Shown here: piece after piece, positions 9,219 through 21,449 of the stretch
How positions within the stretch are numbered: the first letter of the stretch is position 1
How the letters are laid out: the number at the start of each line of letters is the position of its first letter
Assembly (NCBI GenBank): GCA_963965975.1
Contig: OZ014411.1
Location: 7,549,001-7,613,000, forward strand
Source: Xestospongia bergquistia
Taxonomy: Eukaryota > Porifera > Demospongiae > Haplosclerida > Petrosiidae
Direction of reading: 5' to 3'
DNA length: 64,000 nt
Notes under the pieces: generated by a model
Told to the model about the DNA's origin: nothing
Seen by the model: the letters and a program-made list of their open reading frames with translations, nothing else
Databases searched by the model: none
Translations under genes and position numbers: made by a program

Positions 9219-12200
9219 ATGTCTCGTGAGTGGCGTCATGGAGTGTTTGGCTGTTTTGGAGACTGTACAACATGTAAGTTAATATCAAGAATTTTGCTGA
9301 GTGAAACTTTAACTAGGAGAGCAATCTGTACACTGTTTTAAGGCATCTAATGAAGTCACAAGAGTGCTTTTAGTACTGTGATATGTGTAAAACAAATAAC
9401 CTTTTACTTCAGGATAGTAAATACCTTTATTTCTACACTGTAAATTAAATTTGTCCTTTGTGTGTCCTAAAACTGATAACCCCACCCTTATTAATAATTA
9501 ATTTAAACATGTCATTTTACAAGTACAGTTTTTGATCAGGTATGCAGTAATAATAATTATAAAAACGTTATATTGCAGCAAATAAAGTGCCTTCACTTGT
9601 GTTATATAGTTATATGGTAATAGTATCACAAATCTTGAAAGTAGGAATATTGTGCTATGTTTTTCTATTTTGATAATGAAAACTATACATGTAGATATTG
9701 TTGGTAAGCCATATTGGATGTTAGCTAATAGTTGAGTCATTATTTTTGTATTGGTTGTACCTTTGGATGTCATAGCTTTAAATATCTATATTGTTTAGAT
9801 GTATGGTGTATGCCATTTATCACCTGATTTTGTGAAAAGCAAAGTTTATCACCTGACCTGATGTTCTTGACAGTGTGACTTGTAGTTGCTATACAAATAA
9901 CATCTTGTATTGTGATCATGTGTTCTTATTAACCATTCTCACATTGTGTTCACAATATCTTACTTTAGAGGTTAATGGTACATAATCATAATATGTTTTT
10001 AGTTGTTCTTATTCCTATTGTTATGTACTTCCTTATAAGAGTGTATAGCATATATATTAAAGCTGATGATAAGGAAATGAAAGTCTAAACAGGAGGTGGT
10101 TGTAGCACATATAATAAGATTAGATATTAAGAGTGTCTGTAACTCTGTATATTTTTGACAAGGTATTCAAAATGAACAAACAAACTTTGTCCCCTATCAT
10201 TTTCTGGACATACCTCAACTGGCTAGACTGTCTTTGCTGGTACTTGTTTAATCCCTGTGATGCATTATTTGTAATTGTACTTTTTTCTTGTTACATTTAG
10301 GTCTGTTAACATATTTTTGTCCTTGCTATATCTTTGGAAAGAATGCTGAAAGTGTAGGAGAGAGCTGTTGTTGTTATTCTCTTCTCTTTTTTGTACCATT
10401 TATCAACTTTTGGTGTGCCGTCATCTTGCGCAGTAGGATACGAGCTCAAAAAGGAATAAATGTAAGTAATTTAGTCTGTATTTAAGATAAGCTAGGTTTT
10501 ATTATCAACAATATCTGTGTTTTATTTTGTGGTCATTTGTTTATGGAATTAAAAAATTATCATTGGAATTGTTTATTTATTAAACTTATTTTTGTACTTG
10601 AAAACTTTTATAAGGAGGTTTATTTTTATAACCTAGCTCCAAGTAGTTTGTTACTATGTTGCAATTGTTGTAACATTTGACAATCAAATTGAAATTTATG
10701 TTATAAAATTATTGTAGTATTTATGGGTGTGGTATCATCAGTCTGGCAATCTTTTTAAAAATCTTATTCAAATTAGCCTTTCCTACTTATTAGAATGTTA
10801 TCACTGTTATGACAATGATTACGTTATTGTTGTTTAAGTATGAATTGATGCAGCAGCCAAGTGGAAATAATTGTGATTCTTTTCATTGCATGACTGAGTG
10901 TTTGTGTAAAATGATTCATTTATAATGTATTGCTTGTACACTGTCCTATTGATAACTTAATACAATACTTGAATTATGTTTTTAATTTGCTATTGTACTT
11001 ATAGTGAACTTGATTAATTTTGTAATTATAGTTATCATTGTCTTAATAGTTTTTCATAGCTAAGTTATGATATAGGAAAGTGGTAGAATTAAATGATTGT
11101 CACTAATTAATAGATAAATGTACTGATTAGCAATTACATTGATACACTATTAATACTTCAAAAGTACTAACTGTTTATATGCATTGTTCCCATACTGCAA
11201 ATACTACTTATTAATTTGTTATGGAGACATTTGTCCATCTCACTAACATACAGAATGTAGATTTTACAAGACATAGGTTGTAATAGATGCAGCTCAAGTG
11301 ACCTTAAGCAGCTTTGCTCTACTTTGGAGGATGTAACATGATATGCTGAGAATACTGGTTTATAAAACCTGTTTGGACTACTTGTTTAGACAGCTTGTTG
11401 CTTGTTGTGGTTAAAATAATTCAATTTAAAGTTTTAAGGATATTAATCAGTTACAACAGAAGCTATTGTGGTGTAATAGCTTAGTCTGTAACAATAGTAT
11501 ACTTGTATTACAAATTTTATTGTATAATATGTCTATAAGGAATGTTATATTTACAGTACATAGTACATTACTATGTACTGTGATTGTAATGTAATATTAG
11601 TACACTAGTTATATAGTGTATGTAATCTTAGTATCAAGTGTGATTGTTCCTTTTAGAACCACAGATCAGCAGTTTTAGTGTGTTCAATGGTTGACATAAA
11701 CTAACCTTCATATTTATCTATATAATTGGGATGTTAGTTTTTATATTCATTAGCTTTAAGTGGTTTCCCCACAACTTCTCTAAAATTTAGTGAATTTTTT
11801 ATTGGTAATTGTTAATCCATTTTGCTATAGATCAAAGACCATAAGCTTTAGTTTTTTTGTCATATGTATCATGTTAGAGAATGGGTGTATCTGGTTGAAT
11901 CTCTACTGCTCCACTTAAACATATCTATAGCTTGATCAAGCTAGCAACTGTTTCATTATGATGAATAATTTATCATTGTTATACTGTGATTAGATATAAC
12001 AAACTGACTTTTCAGCAATATTTTCTAAATAACAGCCTGTTTTAAAGTTGACATTGTAGCAAAAACAGTGTCTGCTGTGTATGTTTCTATGACAAGATTA
12101 GGTTATTAAATTGATGTTACCATAAACCTTTATAAAATAACTGAAGCAAGATTTTGGTTGCTATGATATGTGTTTTCAGGGCTACTCTAATGAGGCTGTT

Positions 12201-12429
12201 CACACTACCATATATGGTCTTGTGAATAGTGTAATTATACTGTGTCATGGCTAGTGACTGTAAAAATGAGTAAATCATTGACCACTGTTGGTTGCTAATA
12301 AAATTCTTTAGTGAGTAGCAGTTAGTATAATTTGATTAAGAATATAAATTGCTTGAAAGGGGGCTTCTCTCTAAGACATCATCAAAGGGTGTCTATGTTG
12401 TTCACAGCCTTTTTAAGGTATTTACCCAC

Positions 12430-12467
<38 letters not shown>

Positions 12468-13938
12468 CACACACACACACACACACACACATACATACAT
12501 ACATGCATACATAATTAAGGCTATATACTGGAATTTAAATATCTAATCTTTGTACCTTCAAAGTTCTGTTGATAAAGAATACATACGTTTGAGATTGTTG
12601 AGGAAATTATAACTAAGAATATGTAGATAAGCAAGGTTTGCCTCATGCAACAATAAGTTATGATTTAATGACAAATGTGACTTTGATTTCTAATCTATCC
12701 AGAATAATAGTAAACTTTAGTTATATGAGCATCATGAACTGTCAAAATTGAAGTTTCTCTTGGTTATAAAGATGCTACTAATTCATAGAATTCTATATGT
12801 CGTGTTTAAATGGTGGTAACCATTTATATGTAGTTGCAGTGTGTAGTTATATTGAGTCAGTGGTCAAGTCAATTTGAAAGTAGTTTCCAAGAACTCAAAG
12901 CCTTAGTCAATTGTGTGTTTATAATATAAGCATCTTTTATGGAGGTCATACATGTAGTAAATAGTCATGTTGAATAATGGGATCTTCCTATACAGCTGCA
13001 AGTGTCTTGCAAATGATTAAGGTCATAAATTTTGTGAACAATACAACTCACTATGAGAGACAGGAGTGCCTTATATGTAAAGACACCCTTATTACTACAA
13101 TATGACATGTGAGTGATGTGACAGTTATGTCCATATATGGTCATTTGTACTAGACTCACCCCTTGACATATGATATCAGCTGCTATTTGATAAGGTTACT
13201 AAGACAGCTATACCATCCCTATTACAATGAGGGACATACCAGACTATTATTCCTTAACATACTTTGAAGTTTAAAGACTAATTTTCTAAATGCACATTGT
13301 ACCCTATACTGTTTTGATGTCATCATACTTTCTGTATGACTTGTATGTATGTATCCTACTTTGTGGACCCACATAATGTAAATATAAGGGTGCTTTTTGT
13401 ACCCTCAATATTAACCAACAAACCTTATAGTATTTTGACCAAAGTACTTACTCAATTGAATAGTATATACCTTCTGTTTGCCTTATCTTATTGTGTGAGT
13501 TGTTAATCTTATCTACAACATTTATACACTCATGGAGTGTCTGTACTTAAGGAATGGCAGCTTTTTGACCTTTTGAGTCTAACAGATGGTGACTTCCCTC
13601 TTTATCTACTTGTAACCACCTGGCACCTTTTGTTTGAAGAACATGACATTATGCTACTTACTGCTTATTGCCTACTCTCAATAACAGATATTGATTTTCC
13701 TTCCAACACACTTTGTGTGTTTCATGTTAGTATCTGACATTATATACTATGACACCTACATTTGCTATATATTAATGCCTACAGTGTCATTCACCTGATG
13801 GAAGTTAAGCCTTTAGTTGAGAGATAGATTACCATGTAACTAGATAATATGATGGTAACATTTTGCCTGTTTGTGATACCTTGTTTGGGAGTGTCATTAT
13901 AATTGTCTTATGTCAAAAAAATGCAAAATTTCACATAG

Positions 13939-13974
<36 letters not shown>

Positions 13975-16900
13975 ACCTTAAGTTTCTATATATTATATAG
14001 AATCTAAGGTGAAAATTATTCAAATTGGATGATAGCATACCCTCTGTCTTTGTAATGTCTCTTATCTTGATTGAAAGTTAAGCCCTCAATGCATTCGCTT
14101 TTCAAGCTCCACATATATATATAATATGTATGTATAGCTTTTTATATACTATATTATTAGTTTTGATTATTGTTTTTTGTAGGATTGTGATATCTTTGAC
14201 TTGTTTGTTTTCATATGTCATTGTTGTTTTTACTCTTAAAGTTAAACTTATTTATTAACTATACATATAGTACATACACACTATTTTATCAATGATTGTG
14301 TTTAGCAAACTATGAGTAACATCAGCAGTTTCTAGTTCTAAGGGAGTTGTTTGAAATGATATATTACATAAAAAAGAGTCATTAAGTTTTTGCTTTAAAC
14401 ATAGTTATATTGACAGCATTATGGTCTGACACAACATTTCATATGTTAATAGGAGATGTAATCATGTATATACAAGCTGCCTACATGTGCACACACACAC
14501 ACGCACACACATTAACACACATACATATTAGTCACACACACAAGTTATTAGTGACAACTATATACATTGGGAATGGTATGTATATGTATCATTTGAATTA
14601 TGACAATTTGGAGTAATTATAATGTGTGTTGTGATATACTAATTCTTGTAAATTTGATATGGTTTCCAAATAAGTTCAATAATTACATTCTTATCATTTT
14701 ACAGGGCTTTATTGTCTGGCTGTGGTTTGTGCATGTAATAGTGTATAGGTGTGTGTGTGTGATTAACATACTATAAATTGAAAAGATGGATGGTCATTGG
14801 TAAAAGGGTGTAGGTGATTGGGTGGGTGGAATGGTTCTAAATAGGCTTATGTATTTGATTATCACTAATCTCTATATTCTACTACATGTGCTATTTCCTG
14901 GACTTGTGATAACATATATTTAACAGTTGATGTCATAGTAGTTGACAAGATAGAGTAACCACAAATTGGGTTAACAGTTCTGAAGAACTATTAGTTAACC
15001 ATAAATGAGCAAGTATTGTTGTTTGTTACTTCAAAAAAGAAATAGATATATTAATTTTAGTTTTGATCCTTTTACTGTTCTCCCTATGTGCACACACATA
15101 CACACACACTATGATAATTTTAAAAAAATATGATTTCCCATTTGGCATATTATCTTTACTCCCATAACTATTTAGTATATTCCCACTTTAAAATCCTACC
15201 AGCTGTATCAATACATGCATGATAAATCAGCTATTTAATATTCTTATCTTTGGGTAGCTCATGTACATGTACATTTATAATCTGTAATGTATTCATAAAA
15301 TTATACAATCCTCTCTCTTCTTCTCAGGGATCATGTCTTGGTGATTTTTGCTGCACATGGTGTTTTCCTTTCTGCACACTGGTACAATCTGCCAGGGTTA
15401 GTCTTATACATAGTAATCTTTAAAATAGACTGATACATGTAAACTTGAATTACCATGGTAACTTGTGTATTTTATTCATAATAATATGCATAAACTATTG
15501 TATTTCCTAGGTATTTGGTGGGTACTGTTTGATGGGCTTTGTTGCATGAGAAAGGTCACAATTAATTGAATTTTAGTTGACCAATCAGATTTTACTTAGA
15601 TAGTAATTGTGTGTGGGCAACAGGAAGTAGTTGTATACACTATGAACTTATTTTATACTTGTGAAGACTGTTTTGACTTCAATAACTTGGTAACCTAAAG
15701 TCTACTTATCCTCAATCATAGTCAGTCAGTATACATTAAAACATCAGTGTTGGTTATATACCTAAAATTCAAATCTATTTACATTGCAGCATATAAGTAG
15801 TCACCTTGCTGAATTGATTTAGTTTTTCTGATATATTTGATTAGAGACAAGAAAAGTAGCAAGGCAAGTGTTTGAATGTTAGATGGACAGCAGTCACAGC
15901 ACCCACTTCATTAAATGTAAATTTCATAGTTTATAATTGTGTTACAGTTACTTGTGGTCTATTGTATGACAAATGATGTTCATTGTCTTTCAAAAGAGTC
16001 AATAGTTAATTTGTTCACAATAGCTTTGATAACATGTTAGAGATATCCTTTTGTTTGTATATTCTGCTACATGTACTTGGTGTTTTTGGCAGGTGGCCAA
16101 GTAATTATGTACATTTGAAGTGTCCTTGTTGGGTTTCTTATAAGAAATGTCTACATTATTAGTACAGTTAGGGCTAGTACATAAAATAAAACTGACTCTG
16201 GTGTTGTTGCCTGTCCTATAATGGAACAGGGTCTTCGTTCAGAGCTTTGAATCAAGTTTACATTGAGTGTTTGGTAGCTTCAAGATGTATATTGTTACAT
16301 CTCCTTTTTAGTTCTCCTACATCAGATAGCTTTAAACATTTAAGGTGATGATAATATTATTTTAAAAGCATGTAAACTCTTTTACTTAAAGAGCTTACAA
16401 TATACATTTAATATATATATATCCATTATAGAGAAGACCAATATTAGTGATAACATTACTGGCAGCATTGATAATGTATAAGAGATTATGAAACCATTTT
16501 TGTACATGATAGGAAACTTAGACTTTGATATAAGAGGCTTTAGGAGGATGTCCCATAAAAATGTTCGGAATATTAGCGGAAAAAATATTGATAAAAATGG
16601 GACAAATGCTGATGAGAGACGGAGATATGTTGTAATGAGTAAGACCCCCCACCAAACGAATTGATTAGCGTGCATTATAATCTGTTCCATCTGTTCTCCA
16701 TTAAATGATGGATGCTAAATATATGAGACATTGAAATAACATTAGATTGTTCTGTGATATACCTTGTTTCTCCACCAATAATGTACATGTAAAGTGTTCT
16801 ACTTACATCTTCTAAACAGTTCATACATAGTAACTAGAATCTCAAAATATCTCTCTATAATAAATTAATATTTATAGAAGTATTTTGTTAGTCTGAGTTA

Positions 16901-17037
16901 GAAAATTGGGTCAAATATGTAATTATATCTCATGTATACCAATAATCTATAGGTTATTGTGTAGTTCGTGTTTACTTTACTTTTTTATTTAGGAGGTCAG
17001 AGATGCACCAGGAGGATTGTACATGGTCCGTGAATAA
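9219..17037 (+). CDS. PLAC8-domain cysteine-rich protein with large introns (cluster gene 8)
   Basis: Exons 9219-9273, 10301-10461, 15328-15396 and 16993-17037; 109 aa. Exon 1 encodes MSREWRHGVFGCFGDCTTC. Exon 2 has YFCPCYIFGKNAESVGESCC and SRIRAQKGIN. Exon 3 has GSCLGDFCCTWCFPFCTLVQ. Exon 4 ends MVRE. The 161-nt and 69-nt exons add up to exactly 230, the size of the single exon 2 in the other cluster genes, so an intron (phase 0, before the GSC motif) was gained here or lost there. The same 161-nt exon is present in the minus-strand PLAC8 gene at 61530-61690. Donors are GTAAGT, GTAAGT and GTTAGT. The exons are tiny islands in 7.5 kb of intron, so the assignment rests on phase and motif order. 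Confidence 0.85.
9274..10300 (+). other. Intron 1 of PLAC8 gene 8
   Basis: GTAAGT donor and TTACATTTAG acceptor. AT-rich; no further gene or repeat element recognised. The antisense frame at 9498-9773 looks like chance. Confidence 0.6.
12432..12510. repeat. Compound (TA)n-(CA)n-(CATA)n microsatellite
   Basis: About 33 nt of alternating TA, then about 24 nt of CA, then CATA repeats, seen directly. The two frames predicted through it only translate the repeat. Confidence 0.95.
13940..13969. repeat. (TC)n microsatellite
   Basis: About 15 TC dinucleotides inside intron 2 of PLAC8 gene 8. Confidence 0.95.
15397..16992 (+). other. Intron 3 of PLAC8 gene 8
   Basis: GTTAGT donor and TTTATTTAG acceptor. 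A hydrophobic antisense frame (16382-16690) has no recognised homology. The plus strand around 16540-16640 is slightly less AT-rich than its surroundings, but no element was identified. Confidence 0.5.
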
Positions 17038-17770
17038 GAAGTCATTATATAAAGTGTGATTTATATCAATTTAGTTGTTAGTCATATAGTCATTTATGTG
17101 ATATGACCATAAATATCTCATAAAAATCATTATTGTTATATTAATCTAATTTTTGTATTTTGTAATTTCTATCAATGATGAACCTGTCTTTATTGTCATT
17201 TACTGGGATATTATATTTTAGCAAAATAACGATTTTCTTAACCAAATATCAGATTTAAATAATAATATATATTATAATCATATTTAGCCAGCTCCTCCTT
17301 CGTTACGTAACTGCACGTGATCTCTTAAGCACATGGTCTGAAAAAGCGAAAGAGATGATAAACTGTAGATTTTAATACCAGTTAGTGATCTAAATCTAAT
17401 ACAAGTGGCTCTAAACTAATTCGCCATGGCTCACTGCTCCTGTTGTCTGCAATACATCTAGGTCTCTTCGTGAGTGTTGTGTTACTATGTAAATGAAGTT
17501 TTGAATACAGTAAGTTGTACATGTTTACAATGCACAGGTACATGTTAGTTAGTTGTATGTAGTGGATATATATCTATGAATGTGATCTTATCTGGAGTAT
17601 TTTGTGATTTCATAGGTTGTTATATCTTTATATGAAAGTTGTTCATTTAAGGTCTGTCTGTTAATGTAAGTAATTACAACAGTGAATTATACTATTAAAT
17701 AATATAATATTCTGTATGGGTGGATTTTATGATATGAATGTGTTAGGCCTTTTTTTGGTGTCATGCCATT
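17038..17770. other. Intergenic, no feature recognised
   Basis: 3' flank of PLAC8 gene 8 leading into an inverted-repeat element. No coding signal seen. Confidence 0.5.
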
Positions 17771-18318
17771 CGTCTAATCCCATTTTGTCTAACAAAATGG
17801 ACTTTTGTCCCATTTTGTCTAATAGTGTCTAACAGTGTAAAAGGTCTAAGATAAGTGGATTAAGGCCAGTAAAGGTGATGGAATTGTAATTCCAAAGAAC
17901 TAATAGTGTAAAGGCTTTGATGTCTTGAAAGGTACAGTACTTAAGAGGAGCCATTTCATACATGCAACATATTTACAGGGAAGACACTGATTTCAAGTTG
18001 TAAATCCATCAAGTGATAGCAATTGCCTTTGTTCCCCCAGCTTTTGTTAGGTTAGCTTGGAGTGGACTACAAGAAAACAAGCTGTGACAGAAGTCAGTTT
18101 AATGCAGCTGGCTGCAAGAGGGCTTCCAAGAAGAAGAACCATGAGAACAGACTGAAAACTATTTTTAAAAAGCATGAAGCAGGAGATTATACGTTACAAA
18201 GAACTTCTTAGGGCATATAGCTATTGGGTATCTTTGTAATTACTGTGATTTAAATCAATTTAGTTTTTAGACGAAATGGGACAATTGTACATTTTGTTAG
18301 ACGAAATGGGATTAGACG
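17771..18318. mobile_element. Non-autonomous inverted-repeat DNA element with CGTCTAATCC subrepeats
   Basis: The 52-nt arm 17771-17822 and the reverse complement of 18267-18318 agree at 47 of 52 positions. Each arm contains repeated TTTYGTCTAA units, and one more such unit lies outside the right arm (to about 18340). The roughly 440-bp interior has no coding frame. This layout (long inverted arms with subterminal repeats) is typical of non-autonomous DNA transposons. No target duplication could be fixed because the outer ends diverge. Confidence 0.65.
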
Positions 18319-19040
18319 AAACAGGATTAGACGAAATGGCTATAAACCCTTTTTTTAACCCTGTCACTGTATAAAGGCATGTTAGTGTGGCGATTATCAC
18401 GATAATTAATATATCACTAATTATTTTTTAAAAAGTGTAAAACTATCCTAAAGTCAGCTATACATCACATGCTCGAGTTTGTATTCGTAAATAGCCAAGA
18501 GGATGAAGAAGACTTAACACAGCACATAATGTTGGCTCCCTTAATTATATAAGAGCAGTGTTGTACATGCACGTAATCGCAAAGTGGCCAAAATGCCTAG
18601 CTAGCTGCAATTGTTATCAAATGTAAGTACTGTTTGTTATACAAATTTATGTAAGCTCCTTCCATCATTATCTTTTGTGTTCATTATCTAAGCTGTATAC
18701 AGTTATCATATAGAAGTGCTTACCTATTAGATACTTTCAGAATGATTCAAATGTTATAATCCATAATATACACCGAACTTCTTCGTTCAAGCTAGGAGCA
18801 TACACTACTGTAACATTAAGATCTGCACAGGGTTAAACAATGATGGTTAAATTTAATATCCATTAATAATAATATATAGTTATTAGTTGCTTTTAATACG
18901 GTATCTTTGTGGGTCAATCACAAATATATTGTGTGAATGTGACACAATTTCAAATGATGTCCTAGTTACAACCTATGTGTGAGTGCTAACAGGTGTGAAA
19001 TTAACACTACCCTTGTGTGAACATCACATCCCAGTTTTTA
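18319..19040. other. AT-rich spacer before Harbinger transposase remnant
   Basis: No gene supported. It may include the 5' part of the Harbinger element, but no similarity to the N-terminal transposase domain was recognised. Confidence 0.4.
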
Positions 19041-20739
19041 GAGTGTATCGTATGTTTTTGTTGGTGATGAAGGTCTTCCACTTCGTAAAGACCTTATGTG
19101 ACCATTTCCTGGAAAAAAATCTGCCTGACCATGAAGCTATCTTCAATTATCATCTGAGCTGTGCTAGGAGGATAATAGAAAATACATTTGGTATTCTCGT
19201 GGTTAGGTTTAGGATATTCAGACATCCCATAAATGCAGATCCAGACAGAGTAGTAGCGTATACAAAAGCTACCACTGCACTTCATAATTACCTCCGAGAA
19301 AAGGAATCCCCAGTATATTGCCCTTTGGGTTTCACAGATGGAGAGGATGGTGAAGGTAATACTAACAATGGTAGTTGGCAAGAGCATACTATTGGTGACA
19401 ATGGGTTTCACAGATGGAGAGGATGGTGAAGGTAATACTAACAATGGTAGTTGGCAAGAGCATACTATTGGTGACAATGGGTTTCACAGATGGAGAGGAT
19501 GGTGAAGGTAATACTAACAATGGTAGTTGGCAAGAGCATACTATTGGTGACAATGGGTTTCACAGATGGAGAGGATGGTGAAGGTAATACTAACAATGGT
19601 AGTTGGCAAGAGCATACTATTGGTGACAATGGGTTTCACAGATGGAGAGGATGGTGAAGGTAATACTAACAATGGTAGTTGGCAAGAGCATACTATTGGT
19701 GACAATGGGTTTCACAGATGGAGAGGATGGTGAAGGTAATACTAACAATGGTAGTTGGCAAGAGCATACTATTGGTGACAATGGGGTTTCACAGATGGAG
19801 AGGATGGTGAAGGTAATACTAACAATGGTAGTTGGCAAGAGCATACTATTGGTGACAATGGGTTTCACAGATGGAGAGGATGGTGAAGGTAATACTAACA
19901 ATGGTAGTTGGCAAGAGCATACTATTGGTGACAATGGGTTTCACAGATGGAGAGGATGGTGAAGGTAATACTAACAATGGTAGTTGGCAAGAGCATACTA
20001 TTGGTGACAATGGGTTTCACAGATGGAGAGGATGGTGAAGGTAATACTAACAATGGTAGTTGGCAAGAGCATACTATTGGTGACAATGGGTTTCACAGAT
20101 GGAGAGGATGGTGAAGGTAATACTAACAATGGTAGTTGGCGAGAGCATACTATTGGTGACAATGGGTTTCACAGATGGAGAGGATGGTGAAGGTAATACT
20201 AACAATGGTAGTTGGCGAGAGCATACTATTGGTGACAATGGGTTTCACAGATGGAGAGGATGGTGAAGGTAATACTAACAATGGTAGTTGGCAAGAGCAT
20301 ACTATTGGTGACAATGGGTTTCACAGATGGAGAGGATGGTGAAGGTAATACTAACAATGGTAGTTGGCAAGAGCATACTATTGGTGACAATGGGTTTCAC
20401 AGATGGAGAGGATGGTGAAGGTAATACTAACAATGGTAGTTGGCAAGAGCATACTATTGGTGACAATGGGTTTCACAGATGGAGAGGATGGTGAAGGTAA
20501 TACTAACAATGGTAGTTGGCAAGAGCATACTATTGGTGACAATGGGTTTCACAGATGGAGAGGATGGTGAAGGTAATACTAACAATGGTAGTTGGCGAGA
20601 GCATACTATTGGTGACAATGGGCTTCAGAAGATTGGCAGCAAACATTATAGCTGGACATCAAAATCAGTTTGTGAGTGTTTTTCCGACTACTTTAGTGGT
20701 CCGGAAGATAAACATATTCACAGGACATCGTACAACTGA
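19041..20739 (+). pseudogene. PIF/Harbinger (HARBI1-like) DDE transposase remnant split by a minisatellite
   Basis: The reading frame 19120-19330 matches the C-terminal half of HARBI1-type transposases: an IFNYHLSCARRIIENTFGIL segment, then RFRIFRHPINADPDR and YCPLGFTDGEDGEG. Just upstream, in another frame, is VGDEGLPLRKDLM followed by a TGA (19099-19101) where the family has Arg, then PFPGK. A run of seven A's (19113-19119) accounts for the frame change. After the 76-bp repeat array the gene's end resumes with GLQKIG and a CFSDYFSGPED tail that resembles the usual EFxxYFNSPEG end. The array adds 1217 nt over a single unit, which is not a multiple of three, so the frame is broken as well. 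The two acidic residues expected before this segment are not present in the window. Confidence 0.8.
19327..20619 (+). repeat. 17-copy 76-bp minisatellite inside transposase coding sequence
   Basis: The unit starts GGGTTTCACAGATGGAGAGG and ends TTGGTGACAAT. The span of 1293 nt equals 17 x 76 plus one extra G in a G-run at 19783-19786. Units are virtually identical, the main variant being GGCAAGAG to GGCGAGAG in three late copies. Because 76 is 1 mod 3, successive units are read in rotating frames. That is why overlapping frames of about 75-150 codons open on both strands (for example 19642-19962 plus and 19617-19934 minus); none is a gene. The single-unit sequence encodes the transposase stretch GFTDGEDGEG to TIGDN. 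Confidence 0.97.
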
Positions 20740-21201
20740 AATATTCATTTTTTTGAATTTAATTAATCATACAGTTTGAATTTAATATTACAACATGTAT
20801 AACAGTTAAGGTAATTAGGGGATATTATGTGTCATGTAACATTAATTAGTATGAGTGTTAGCTTCAGTGAGGTTGGTCACATCCATGTGTAGACCCATGG
20901 GTAGAGATGAATACCAATTAGCCATGGGTGGATATTGATTAGCCACTGGTCTATAATTTGAGTCAAATCCTTACTCTACACTTGTTAAATAATGATGAAT
21001 ATGTAACTTTCTCCATACGTTTAATACTAGCTAGTATTAGAATACTAGAATTTGTTCAATCTTGCATAATCCCTGTGTTTGCGAAACGTTTCAACCATTT
21101 TTATGTTCACAAAATGCAAGCAGAATACGTAAGTACAATGTAACGTAACGTAAGAGCTTGTGTCCATATTGTGAACCTAGCTTCAGATAATACCTGAGAT
21201 A
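20740..21201. other. Spacer between Harbinger remnants
   Basis: No coding region recognised. Includes a block with related ACCCATGGGTAGA and GCCATGGGTGGA motifs. Confidence 0.4.
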
Positions 21202-21375
21202 ATGGATTCTGAGGAACCAGTGACACACCATTTACGACAAAAGGATTATGCTAAGTCATTGGTTTCTTTGGCAAAACAAGGTAGCAATAGGTATTCAGAA
21301 GCTGCCAAACAAGTATGGGACATGTTTTGCAAATATTACTCTTCTAAAGAAGGGGAAGTAAATGATCTGAACTAA
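21202..21375 (+). pseudogene. C-terminal fragment of a second Harbinger-type transposase
   Basis: A 57-codon open stretch from ATG to TAA. Its second half, GSNRYSEAAKQVWDMFCKYY followed by SSKEGEV, resembles the conserved end of HARBI1-like transposases (GSN..S.AA..VRDEFC.YFN..EG.V). It differs from the C-terminus of the remnant at 19041-20739, so it belongs to another copy. The MADF-like remnant on the opposite strand just downstream would be its partner. The ATG is probably incidental, because the family motif is a C-terminus. Confidence 0.5.
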
Positions 21376-21449
21376 AGCATACACATATCAGTAGTTATCA
21401 GTTGTTAAATACTTTATTGATTATTAATAAAACATTTCTGACTTAAAAC

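Larger units (their letters stand above)
10462..15327 (+). other. Intron 2 of PLAC8 gene 8, with microsatellites
   Basis: A 4.9-kb intron ending in a pyrimidine-rich CTCTCTCTTCTTCTCAG acceptor. It contains a compound (TA)n(CA)n(CATA)n tract at about 12432-12510, a (TC)n tract at 13940-13969 and (AC)n tracts near 14488-14515 and 15090-15110. Short frames inside are low-complexity or unsupported. Confidence 0.6.

Noticed and set aside
12332..12546. Small frames with Tyr-Ile and His-Thr runs
   Set aside because: Translation of the TA/CA microsatellite.
16382..16690. Hydrophobic antisense protein in the PLAC8 gene 8 intron
   Set aside because: AT-driven hydrophobicity, no motif, no splice or start context.
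19617..19962. Overlapping open frames on both strands in the minisatellite
   Set aside because: They arise because a 76-bp unit rotates frame and lacks stops over about two to four copies; each simply translates the repeat.
19327..20619. CRISPR-like regular repeat array
   Set aside because: Units are contiguous 76-bp copies with no variable spacers; it is a minisatellite derived from transposase coding sequence.
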